A DNA stretch of 60,000 nucleotides from Membranipora membranacea (taxonomy: Eukaryota > Bryozoa > Gymnolaemata > Cheilostomatida > Membraniporidae): the NCBI GenBank assembly GCA_914767715.1, contig OU612067.1, positions 29,860,162 to 29,920,161 on the forward strand, read 5' to 3'. Position numbers and translations under genes: made by a program. This document shows, in pieces, positions 11,502 to 23,025 of this stretch (positions are counted from its first letter, which is position 1; every line of letters begins with the position of its first letter). The notes under the pieces are model-generated. The model saw only the letters and a list, made by a program, of their open reading frames with translations. It was not told the origin of the DNA and did no database searches.

Positions 11502-14500
11502 ATGAAGACCAGAGTATTTTGTGTCATGTTTGTCACAATAATATACGAAAAGTCCATAGTAAGTACAACATATCTCATTGACTGTCAGATTACAGTAGAT
11601 AGAGATTGAGTGACTGGCGAGCGGAAAGATCAACACATATTTAAGTAGCTGATTTATATATTATGAATTATTCTGTGGACTACTGGCCAAACAAAGTGAA
11701 TTTGAAAAAGAAATCTCCATGTCAGTTTAGCTATCACATTCAAAGCATAATCAAATACAGGCCCAAACTGTTGGCCAATATTTTAATGAAGAATATTCAT
11801 AATGCAACAATATTCAAAGAAGAATATTGTGATGGTTCAAATGACCAGGGTATTTAATCATTGTATGTAACAGTATATGATACTGACAAATGTGATCTCA
11901 TTTCTCTCCACCCTCTAATTCCAGGCAGAACTTTTGGTTGAAAAATATCTTAGTTCAACAGATGAAAATCACCTTTGCCCGTCAACAGCAGATGAACAGA
12001 CTGCAGTTGATATCATGGCACAGTGTGTCAACAGATGTTTGGAGATGAGATATGCTTGTATGAAGCTTACAGTCATAGAAAGTTCAGGACTGTGTCTGAT
12101 ATCTGCCAATGTGACGACACAACTGTGTAACGGACCTAATTCTAAGAGCTTCATTGTGCGATCAGATTTGATCCCTCCACCAACTATGTTAGGAGAAGCA
12201 GGAGTTAACATTGCTTTAGGTAATGTAATTATAACAATTTCTATACCCTGGAAAACATGTGACAGGTATTTGAATAGATCTTAGTTCTCAGAGGCTGAGA
12301 AACAAAGATTTGACCAGCCTGGAAAATTTTGAAATCAGAAGAGAACACATTTTGCTAGTAATTGTTTCACTCAGTTCATTCAAAGTATTTTGGCTTCAAG
12401 TTGCTGTAGAGTTATCTTCTCATTTTCATACAATTTTGTTCTTATATTGAACTAGAAGTTATCCCACTTTGCCCAATTTCTCATATCCCGTCCTTGTATC
12501 CGGCTAAACATAGAGAATTCATTACAGAAGAAGAATCTAGGATCAAAAATTGAATGTCTCCAAACATTAGAAATTTTATCCTGTATACAGGTATTATTTC
12601 AAACTCAAAGCACCAAGCAGAACAATCAATTGTGTTAATGTCGTTAAAAACTCTCCATTAACCCTTGCAAGATAATAATAGAATAGATAGCGATAGAAAT
12701 TTGATTTACAATTTCCAATCCAAATTCAATTCTACCGCTTTTAATTTTTGCTGGACTGGGTAATAGTTTTTGAGCGGTTGGATTAAATGAGGTCGCATAA
12801 TTCATCTACTGGTACTTGAATCAACCCACCTTAACCAGTGATATGAACAAAGTTAGGGCCAGGGATACCCATCAAACAATTATCAAATATTTTAATCCTA
12901 CGAAATACACAAGAAGGCCTGACACTATTACATTTCGAACAAGGATTAATCGAGGAAATTAGTGAAGTTTATCAGGGTTGTTTCAAAAATAAATTACTGT
13001 CATACAAGCAAAATGTTTAAGAGTTGATTGGGCAGTGCTTCTGATTTGAGCAAAAATAAGTGTCACATTCAAATCCCAAATCCTTCCCTCAAAGAAGCCC
13101 TAATAGTAGTAGTATTGATATTATAGAGGCATATTATATCAGCTATAAAATATACGATTATGTTCAGGTAAACACCATAGAAGGCATGAGAGGGATTTCA
13201 TTTTGCAGCTTTATTTGAGCTAGAATATTCCCAAATGCAGTCACCAATAGCTCCTTGGCCATATGCCATCAACAGCTTGAAGTCAATATGGTTAGTTGGG
13301 TATCCTGATAAATCACAGTATGAAAGGTATTTACTATGGTACCTACCTGTCATGAGGATATTATTGTTCACTGTGTTGAGGGCTGTGATGCCATACAGAG
13401 AGCAAGGAATTACAGGTAGCGCTGTCACGATTTTGTATTTGGCTAGGACTGCCTCGATTCTGATTGTGGCATCAATTTTCCCGATTTCGATTTTTCGAAT
13501 TTACACCTTCCCTCTCAACCAACCCTTGTCCCAATTTCGATTTTCGACCATAGTAACCGTGACAATGAATTTACCGCTGTGCAATCGACTTCAGCTGTCA
13601 CCTTATTAAATCGCGATAATGAGGTGTGATCGATTAGGTATTCCCAATATGAATTGTATCGTGACAGAACTAGTTACAGCGGTCTTAGCCCATGATTATA
13701 TTCAAAATTATATTGCGCTAGCCTAAATTATTAGCCATCGTTTTGTAAGCCTAATGCCAGCAACGACTCCTGGTATGCCTACCTGTAAATATGAGAGCAC
13801 TACATAGCAAATCATTTGATTGTAGGACTAGACAGAGAGACATTGCGACAACGCAAACCAACACAATTATGAGATTATGTCCACTTAATCTTGTCACCAA
13901 ACAGTAGCTCAAGCGCCTGTTTTTAAAACAATTTTAAGTGGCCACACAATTACACATCATTATGAAAAGCAGCACATGATAACCCTGAGAATATGAGAAG
14001 AATGCTGTGTGTACAGCCTCTGCTTACAATTGAAATTGCTAGAAAAATAAATTATGCTGTGTTAAACATTGTCCAGCTCCTATCTCAATTTTAACTTATG
14101 AATCCCTATGCTCAGTACTAAGACATACACATATTTTGGTAACCTTCCCTTTATCATAATAGATATATTGCAATTCAGTATTCATAGATCAGTTTCTTGC
14201 AGAAATCTGTAATCCAAGAGTTACCCATGCCTGCCTATTGTCAAGCCCTGGGGACTAACCAAACCCATGACCTCCAATACATGCGTGAATAGTATAAAAC
14301 TCATGCATTTTCCCCGACAATCTGTTGTGAAACAAAGGTGAGCTAACCTATATATACATGGAAATTACAACTTGACTACACATGAATAAAAAATCTTGTT
14401 GAGGTTAAACCTTGAAATAAGATGGGAAACCAAACAAGACCAATTGTGCCCATGACTCATTTCAACATTTGATGTTGAATGATGAGATTTTCTGCTAAAT

Positions 14501-15517
14501 TACTCGATTCGAATCAGCACCATCAATAATTTATTTTATAATCAGAATATTTTGTAAGATGTAGTATTAACAATTTATAATCTTTGGTATTAACAGCAAA
14601 GATTGTTAACAGTATTAGGCAAACTGTAGTGGATTATAATTGTACTTGTGGCATTTGGGACAAAGTATTATTGTGCCTCATACATTGATTGAATTGAACG
14701 CTCGCTCGTTATAGATGGAGCTCTGTTTAGACAAAGAGAGTATATCAAAGGCTAAGGTCTCTGGCGTATTGCGCAATCGTTAGTATACATCAGGCATACT
14801 TTTAAAAAATAAATATACATGTTACATTGTGCTTGTATGCAATTTACAATGATGCAAAAATGGTCATTTTTGGACAGCCCTATTCCAAACGACCAAAAAA
14901 AATTTGGAAGAAATTTGACTATTGGAAGTAGGTTTGCGATACATTACCTTGTTAGTAAAGGCTGTTTTTTGTAGATTTCTTTGAGAAATAATTTTTTTTT
15001 TTAATATTATTGTTGCTCATTGGGTTTATATTAATATAATGCATAATTACATGTGGGTCTAATTCACCTATGATAAATACTCTTCCCTAGAGTGAAGTTC
15101 AAAGTTTGGTCAGGAGGAGATAATCACTCCCTTCAGCCAATACTTTTAATGAACTGAGCAATGGTCCTTAAATTTTAGTAACAAAATGTTATTGTTATTG
15201 ATATACAGTGACAAAAAGAAAGTTCGGTCAAAAGGATTTGGTATATTCCTTAGTTCAGAGGTTGACCAATGTATCCTTATCATGACTAGAAGCCAACTCT
15301 AACTGCCATAACTTGATTAAGTAAGCAATCATTAAATTAAAAAATCACGGGCTGCTATTGGTCAGATTGTTTTCAGCTGGCTAAATAAGTTTGACTGACA
15401 TTCGAATGCACAATGGTATGGTAATGTGATGGGAGTTTTTCAGGTCCAAATCCTAGAGAATAACATGATAAATGGCCTAAAAGTGAATTTTGGCACAGTG
15501 TTTCCTGAAAGAAAAAC

Positions 15518-15596
<79 letters not shown>

Positions 15597-16847
15597 TTGA
15601 TGATGATGATAGGAAAAGCATTAGGAATTGAAAATCATTCCTACAAATATTACATGATTCTTTCCTATGGACCAACAATTTCCTCATAAGAAAATCTTCA
15701 TCAAAAGTAAATTTCTCTCATCCTAACCATAATATTATGGCAAATTGCCAAATTGCTCGGTACAAATAATTTTAAAATGAATCTGAAATATTATTGCAGG
15801 CAAGACGATTGCTCAAAACACCCAACACTACGCAGATTATTATGCTGGTAATGCTGTGGACGGGCTCACAGAGGGAGATGAACAGAGGAGATATTGTGGC
15901 CCACTCGCTCAGGTAAGCAAAATTATAGGTCGTGTTATTCCTTCATTACAGAAAAAGTCCAGTTCTAAAAGTTCAATAGCCAGTTTTATGAAAAATTCAT
16001 AGTGGAGGGTTTGTTTGTGCAGCCTGTATTGCATGCTGAGGCATAGTTTAGGTACTTAGTCTGATCCAACAAAGGATTTCTAATGATATTGGCTGTATAA
16101 CAATGCTGTCTTGTATTTAAAAACAATGCTGCCATTCATACACCACATTCTGTAATGTTTCCATAAGGCAAATATTAATCAATATAATCATCAATACTTG
16201 CCCTTTCGTCGATTTCAGCAATAGCATTATCATATAAGTTTTTTTTAGAGAGACCGAAATACACAAATATCTCAGAATCATCTTGAGTTCAAAATAAACC
16301 CTTGGCTTTCCACAAAGTGTCCATTATCAATTAAAGTTTATCAATTGTGATCCGTTTATATCATTATAGCGAGCCTTTATAAAAATTGATCTGGAGTCAG
16401 TGTATGCTGTGCAGTATGTGAAAATCTGGAACAATAACCGTAGGTATATCAAATTGTTATAGTTTGAAAGTGCAATACAACACTTGGAAAAGAGTAGATT
16501 GCATTCTTTGATGTCATATTGGCTTGGTGCTGCTGATCACAATGTTTGAGAATCCCTGATGGCTTATCATTATTTGAATAAATGTATAGTTGAAGAAAAG
16601 TTTTGATATTTATTATGCTTGTTCTCTTTTAGCAATGCAGATCCAGGATATTGAGGTCACTGTTGCCACTACACTTGAAGTATTGGACACGAATGAAGCT
16701 CTATGTGGTGTTAGAGTTGGAGAACCTGCATCATTGCCAGATACAATAACCTGCACTGCTGTCATGTTTGGACGCTTTGTAAGATTGTTCAGATCCAGTA
16801 CTAATAATCATTTTTGTCTACATGAGATAGAAGTATTCAGCAGCTAG
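11502..16847 (+). CDS. Secreted PAN-like + FTP lectin-family protein, gene 2 (lacks exon 5)
   Basis: Five exons join in phase: 11502-11558, 11925-12219, 15800-15912, 16370-16439 and 16633-16847, giving 249 residues. Exon 1 is a 19-residue signal peptide like gene 1. Exon 2 differs from gene 1 at only four residues and keeps all six Cys. Exons 3, 4 and 6 form the FTP-like domain (NAVDGLTEGDEQRRYCG, DLESVYAVQYVKIW, EALCGVRVGEPASLPDTI, FCLHEIEVFSS). Exon 5 is absent: the intron between 16440 and 16632 matches intron 4 of gene 1 and then stops where exon 5 should be. Because exon 5 is phase 1 at both ends, the frame survives. Intron 2 is enlarged to 3.6 kb by an insertion. All splice sites are GT-AG. 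No fucose signature is visible. Confidence 0.8.
12264..15282. mobile_element. 3-kb insertion in intron 2 of gene 2
   Basis: Introns 2 of genes 1 and 2 are nearly identical on both sides of this segment but gene 1 lacks it. The similarity leaves after TGAC at 12260-12263 and resumes at TGAC at 15283-15286, which could be a 4-bp target duplication. I see no terminal inverted repeat, polymerase or transposase in it. One minus-strand frame (13428-13198) contains a short kelch-like string followed by a gtaggt donor, too little to call a gene. Confidence 0.55.
15517..15612 (+). repeat. (GAT)n microsatellite in intron 2 of gene 2
   Basis: About 25 uninterrupted GAT units are followed by a few interrupted ones. 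The same position in gene 1 (1376-1420) has only a short, interrupted GAT/AAT tract, so the array expanded after duplication. The poly-Met or poly-Ser frames it creates are not genes. Confidence 0.9.
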
Positions 16848-17019
16848 AATTTCAATTTGTATGAAAAAAAAGCAAATTAAAAGTTTTGAAAAGACAAAGC
16901 TGCATAAATACTGGTGTTCCTAACTTTTTTGCTACTTTTTTTAATAATTTTGTTCAATTTGGTCTCATCTATATATCAACTCCCCTGTTTTTTTAGATCA
17001 TATGAAGAAAAATCTCTCC

Positions 17020-17740
17020 TCAATTGTATGCTTTGTTGCAACTTGGTTGAATAACAAAATCCAAATTTAGGTTAAAAGCTAGTGATTTACATACCAACAG
17101 GTTCTCAGTCAACAATCGAAATGTTAATTCCTTTAGCAGTTTAGTTTGGATTGCCAACATGTTCATGATACGATGAAAATGCCCAATCCATGTACCCCTC
17201 ATTAAGTGAATCGAAACCTGACCCCACTGTCTGTGCTACTAACTCAATTGTGATCTCATCTCAACATTATAGGTTATTATTGTCTAGATGATTTTTCATG
17301 CCTACAAATATGAAACTAAGTCTATGCATTGACCTGAGCTTCTCACATGTGTTTTATGGATACACACAGCCTTGTCTTAACATCACTTTTTCTAGCATAA
17401 TTTACCTCTCTATTGAATGAAGCCCAACTCTCTCCATGAAACGTATAATGTATCATTATTGTCAAATAAATGTACTATTGACATAGTTTTGATAAAGGTC
17501 TCATTAGAATATGGTACACTCCCAAAGAGGAACTGACTTTGACATATCCCCACAAATACTTTTTTGCATGCCTGTTAGATCACTGGAAGTGTCCCTTTCA
17601 GGCATGAGAACGATTCTTTGACATATGTATCATCATAAATATGAACCACAATACGCATAGACAACATACCAACAGGACCACAAGACAATTGAACCACATC
17701 GAAACTGGATCACAACTCCTGCTTATTAGTTAAATACTCA
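17020..17740. repeat. 3' flank of gene 2; inverted partner of 5.8-6.6 kb
   Basis: See the entry at 5815-6620. Here the segment lies in its expected place downstream of an intact FTP gene, so this is the reference copy. Confidence 0.7.
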
Positions 17741-20700
17741 CTGTTCTCCAAAAGGTTCCAAGTTAACGTTCCAAATGATAGAAAAATTCCAAATGGTCAT
17801 CACACATGTCATATGGAACATTAAATTGTAGATTTGACATTCCAAATGACTTTTAAGGTCCCATAAATTCCAATTACAGTGAGTAAAAACGTTTAAGGAT
17901 TTCACATCCCAGAAACATACAATCGAGACAGGTCATAAAATAGCAGCACAAGGCTGAGATATTTCTGAAAGTTCCTAATCACATAAGTGTGAAAGTTGTA
18001 ATCCCCACAAACAAAATATTAATTCCAGTGCATATTTGTGTACCCAAATGCTTGACAAAAGGTAACAAAGACTGGCAGGTTATGACATTGATAACTAGAG
18101 CCCACAGGTGGAGACAGGCATAGCTTAATCATTTCTAAGCTTGTCTTCAAGTAGTGAAGAAGTTCATCTCCTACGAACCTACAGCCTACAGATATTTTAT
18201 TCTACTCTGAACGCATATAATAGTCTACACTCGACGGATATTTTATTCTACTCCGATTCTCCAAATGGATATATTATTTTACTCTTTATTCTTCTCGGAA
18301 GAAATATATTATTCTTCTCCACTTTATTCAACAAATCAAGACCCGTTCTGACTCAGGTAATGTACATCCGCTTATGACACATATTCATGCTAAAAAAATA
18401 CCAGTGGACGGTACAATTTTCCATGGCACTATGCAATTTCAGTTTCTTCCGTATTCTTGAATTCCACTGTACTACTAGCAAATGTCATAAATGAACCAAT
18501 TTATAATTGTTATGTACAAAATAAGCATCTAGTTAATTTTTTTTGGCAGCTAAGATTGCGATTCCACTCTATGATATGAAACAAAATCTGAGTTGATGTT
18601 GATATACGGTATTTTTAGAGCCTGACTGGAAGATACCTGAATTTCTGTCATTATCAAAATTTGCATGATATTAGAAATATGATTTGCTAGTAGGCATTTG
18701 AGATACATTTACACACCATTGGTAGTAATTAAGTAATTACACAAACCATAGCTCTCTACTTTGACAATGACTGAGTCACTCTTAATAATTACTGAAAGCT
18801 ATTCCTAGCTTTCAAGTAATTATCTCTTTAAGCTAGGACATAACAAAGGATATGATCAGGGACAGGAGACAGACGGTTTGGCTAAAGACAACAGACAACT
18901 CTGACCTGGGCTTACAGACAGACCTACTCGGCCTCTACCTACAGCTATGGTAATTATTTTAACAACTCAGCCTTATATCTGACAGATAGAAACCTTAGCA
19001 TTGGGCTAAGTTGAACCACCTCTTGCGTTTGCTTTCAACTACGTATCACAACATTGCTAGTGAAATTTGATATAGGCAGACTAGCAAAGGAATGATTGAT
19101 TGATAAACTTCTTTAATTTTTGATTATTCGATTATTTCATGCTGTGGCATGTCTCCTCCTCTGTATGGGGCTAAGTAACAGAATTATTGCACATGACCCT
19201 CTGTCCTTGGCGGCCTAGCACAGTATTGATAGCGTGATATATTTACAATGTTTTTGTCGATTGGGTTCTTTCGTACAGTGGAATCTCACTGCATCTGTAT
19301 GGGGCTAAGCAACAGATTTGTTTCACATGACCCTCTGTTGCTGGCGGACTAGCAGATAAGTGATTGTACAAATTATTTCTACTATGATTTTGTTTATTGT
19401 GTATTTTCATGTTGTTGAATGTAACCACATCCACACTTGCTAAGCTCCCTATTTGTTGTACTTGATACCAAAATGTTTCAATCAAATGCATTGTCACAAA
19501 ATTTAAGGACGACTAAAATGATCATATTTAGTTACCTTCATATTGCAATAACACCCCACAAAATTAAATCGTACTAATTTGAAGACAGGCAGGTGATGAT
19601 TCTATTTTCATGAATAATCAGACAATCGTGCTCCTGATAGTATCTGTGATATTGATGCATTAAACTATTGTAAATTTTGGCCATGTATCCTCAACTTTAT
19701 AAGCTAATGAACATAAATGTGTCGATTATGTCGCTGGCTCGGCTCGTAGACTGTTGCTTTTAGGATAGAACAACATTGGAGATGGATAGCATTATAGTAA
19801 ATTTGGTATATAATGGCTCGTAGCTCAACTATGCATGAAATTTTTACTAAAATATATCTCAACGCTCTGTTGTCGGTTGAAAAGGATCAGAACCATAGTC
19901 TTGCAATATTGATTTAAATCACTAGCTAACATTAAATGTAAAGTATATAGTTGCTGGTCTCTCAACTCCATGTTTATACTCATAAACCACCGCTGCCACA
20001 TAAGCAAATGAGTGCTCATTGGATTCTGTGTAGCTCCACACTAATGTGCCACTAATGTTATGACAAACTGGTATGACTAATATAGCTTACTGTCTTACTA
20101 ATTGACAATAATGATGTCATGACCCAGTACGTTAATTTCATACACTGAGTTTAAGATCAGTTTGTGCATGTTGTTTGAGCATTAGGTGACAGTCACTGCA
20201 TTTCCATGGATCGACATCATGCTATTTACAGGGCTCCTCAAGCAATCAAAACATCTGCGAGTTCGCACTGAGCCCGATGAGAACTTATAGTTCACATATA
20301 GACGGAATGCAATAAGCACAACTTTGCCTGAGTGGCAGCAGTGGTTTGAGGGCCTGCACCGCAGCTTTTCGCTCTATCTAGGTTTGACCATAGAATCGAG
20401 TATTGCATCACAAGCACTTCTGATATTATTGTGTATGTCTTTCATTTTAGCTCACACTAGAGTTGGCGTCTGTAATGAGAGCCTACTATACGCAGATCCA
20501 TTTGCCATTTCTTATTTGACAGTATGGAGGAATGGAGTGGAGTAACTAGTGGTGCTGACAAGAGCAGGGAGAACTTGCGGAAGCATCCAGCATCAGGCGG
20601 TGAGTAAAATTTTCCACTTAACACGTTTTACACATAGCACAAGCCATGGTCATATTATGAGGTGGAGAATGAAATTTGCAAGTTTAGATGTATAATTTGG

Positions 20701-21170
20701 TTTTTCTTCATTCTGTCCACCTAGTCTACATACACAACTCGACTATCGCAGTTCATTTGATGGGAAAACTTAGTGGAATGTGTTTTCTTTTCCATGCTTT
20801 TCCAATATTGGTCAGTGTCAGTTATTCTATCATTTTTGTTGATGTATTATTCTTTGCAAACAAGGAACAAACTAATGACGATCAGTACCATTACTTTCCA
20901 ATTAATTAGTGTAAAATCTGTATTTGTATCAATTGTTCCTGCTGATTGCATTTAAATCATGTAAAAACAGACAATTGTATGTCGCTGCAACACCTGCATT
21001 GCAGCGCAATGAGCCTGACAAAGCTTGAAGTTGTCTACCTCTTGAAAAGTAGAAGACAAATCAAGAAAAAAAAGAGTTAATTTTCTCTTTGCAACAGGGT
21101 TACAAAAACATTCAACATACTGCTATTTTTTAGCTATAGAGGTTCACGAGTGCTTTCTTTATTAAGAGGA
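17741..21170. other. Gene-poor stretch with minor repeats
   Basis: No supported gene. Two imperfect direct repeats of about 80 bases share CTGTATGGGGCTAAG and CACATGACCCTCTGT (about 19140-19220 and 19278-19360). Near 18190-18250, GATATTTTATTCTACTC-like strings recur twice. Open frames here lack protein character. Confidence 0.5.
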
Positions 21171-21177
21171 CCAAAAC

Positions 21178-21890
21178 ACATTGAGTACAATGACGGCGTA
21201 TAAACAGTACAAATAATTTAGCAAGAAGCTATTATTTTTAATTTACTTCATCAACAGCCTGTCTCAAGTGAGTTTTGGAACTCGAGTTGTAACATGATAA
21301 TCCATAGTGTCTAAATTCAACAAAATTCTTGGTGGGCACCTATATTCCATTATCAATCTTGTATTTTATAATCAACACAGGAAGACATGTCAAATCTATA
21401 AAAATCAAGAATCTATGACATTTAAAGTTAGTTATGTACAGAAAATGTAGGGGATAAATGAAATTTTAGTTCAAGCCTAATTAGAAAAAACTATGCACTG
21501 AGATAAAATAGCCCTAGCTATTTGAGTTATAACAAAATGATGCTTAGTAAATGTTTTTTGGCAAACCAGTGAATAAGAATTTTTTGAAAACTAAGAACTT
21601 GTTGGGAGTGAATATACATGGTTTTAATATGGATAGAGGACATAAATCCAAGTGCCTCCTTAATTAGGGCAACAACCATCCCTCTAAATGATTAGCAGCA
21701 CTGAAATTTGGCATGAATATGATTGGCAATGTGTATGAAGTTTATTTCCCTAAACTCTGAATTGTCCAGTGTGGGGTTAAGGTCAAAGAACTTTTGTGAT
21801 GCTCCTATCAAACAATCTGAAACAAACACATAAATCGAGAACTCTAAAAAAAGCTTTGAGAATTTAATTCAATGACATCTAGGGGCAAAT
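21178..21890 (-). repeat. 3' flank of FTP pseudogene copy 5, paralogous to 29.1-29.7 kb
   Basis: Blocks such as ATTGAGTACAATGAC(G/T), AGCACTGAAATTTGGCAT and AGCTTTGAGAA occur in the same order in 29150-29700, just beyond the stop of the minus-strand FTP gene. The pair shows that both minus-strand genes were duplicated with their 3' flanks. Confidence 0.65.
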
Positions 21891-22259
21891 GAGGATGATC
21901 CCTTAGTGCCATAAGCTTATAAAAAGGAACAGAGAGTCCAGTTGAAGGCTAGTTAGACAGAGGCGTAGCACTTGCATAAATATGTGGTAACCAGTGTGAG
22001 ATTTAATCTGATATGAGGCGCAAAAATGCCAATATTTTCTTGCTATGTGCCACTTAGTGACAAGAAATTTGCAGACATAATAAAGTTCTGGTCGAATTTC
22101 ATCAATCAAATTGAGTTGCAGCAGGACATTGTCTGAGTTGTGTTTTGATTACAGTAGGTGTGCAGAGCTTTGGAAAAAAAAAAGAGTTCTTAAAATGTTC
22201 CATTCAGAGACAAGATTACAAAGTCATATTGTGACTTGAGAATTGGTATGCAGTTGAAT

Positions 22260-22620
22260 TTTGATCAGAATTTGATTCCTGGTGGATCACCGCGGTGTCA
22301 GGACCGGCATCCGACCTCAAATAGTCCTGTGGCAAACTAGGATCAGACCTGCTCTGATACAAAAAAAGCAATATCAAAGTTTCCCACAAGGTACCACAGG
22401 TATCAAGACTATTGCTGCCCTTTATTAGAAACAGCCGTGGTCATTCAAGTGAGAGGTCCGGCGGATCACAGTGGTGTCAGGAAGAGCATGCATCCTCAAA
22501 TACTCTCGTGCCCCGTCAGGGTCTAGTACATAGTTCAGTACTGATACCAAACACAAAAAACACCAACCAAAATCAAGGATTCTCACACGCTGGCACAGAG
22601 TATCGATACTATTTATGGAC
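22260..22620. repeat. Imperfect direct repeat, two units of about 180 bases
   Basis: GGATCACCGCGGTGTCAGGA at about 22286 is echoed by GGATCACAGTGGTGTCAGGA at about 22463. Both are followed by CCTCAAATA, then a CAGGGTCTAG/AGGATCAGAC-like part, and end in GTATC(A)AGACTATT or GTATCGATACTATT. It separates pseudogene copy 5 from its 3' flank, so it is probably an insertion. No coding sense is evident. Confidence 0.55.
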
Positions 22621-23025
22621 ATGAGTTTCCAGTGATCTCAGAAACATTATCAGTTCAACTTAAATACTTAAACAACCACTGCTTATCATACTCATCTATG
22701 GCTAAAGATGTTAGTTTCCCGATTAGGTTTGTCAATAAGTCTCACTCCAATATTTATTGATAGATATTAATATTCAATACCAGCACATATAAACAAATCG
22801 ATGATACTTTTGTTGCAGGTATTCTGCAGTTTTGATTTCAAAGGATATGATTCACCATCTTACTGCATTTGATGCCGAGCAAATATTTTATGACTCAGAA
22901 GTCGAAGTTTGTCTCGACTTCAGCTATAGGAAGAAACCGGAAAAATGTATTGGTGTAAACTGATGTTATTCCTACATATTAAACTTCTTAATCACACCAA
23001 ATACAGTATCTCCTTTGCTTTGCTA

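Noticed and set aside
13198-13428. Kelch-like exon (GITALNTVNNNILMTG) on the minus strand
   Set aside because: Only one short repeat-like string with a donor; no neighbouring exons and weak similarity.
15373-15689. Poly-Met (+) and poly-Ser (-) open frames
   Set aside because: Both are readings of an intronic GAT microsatellite.
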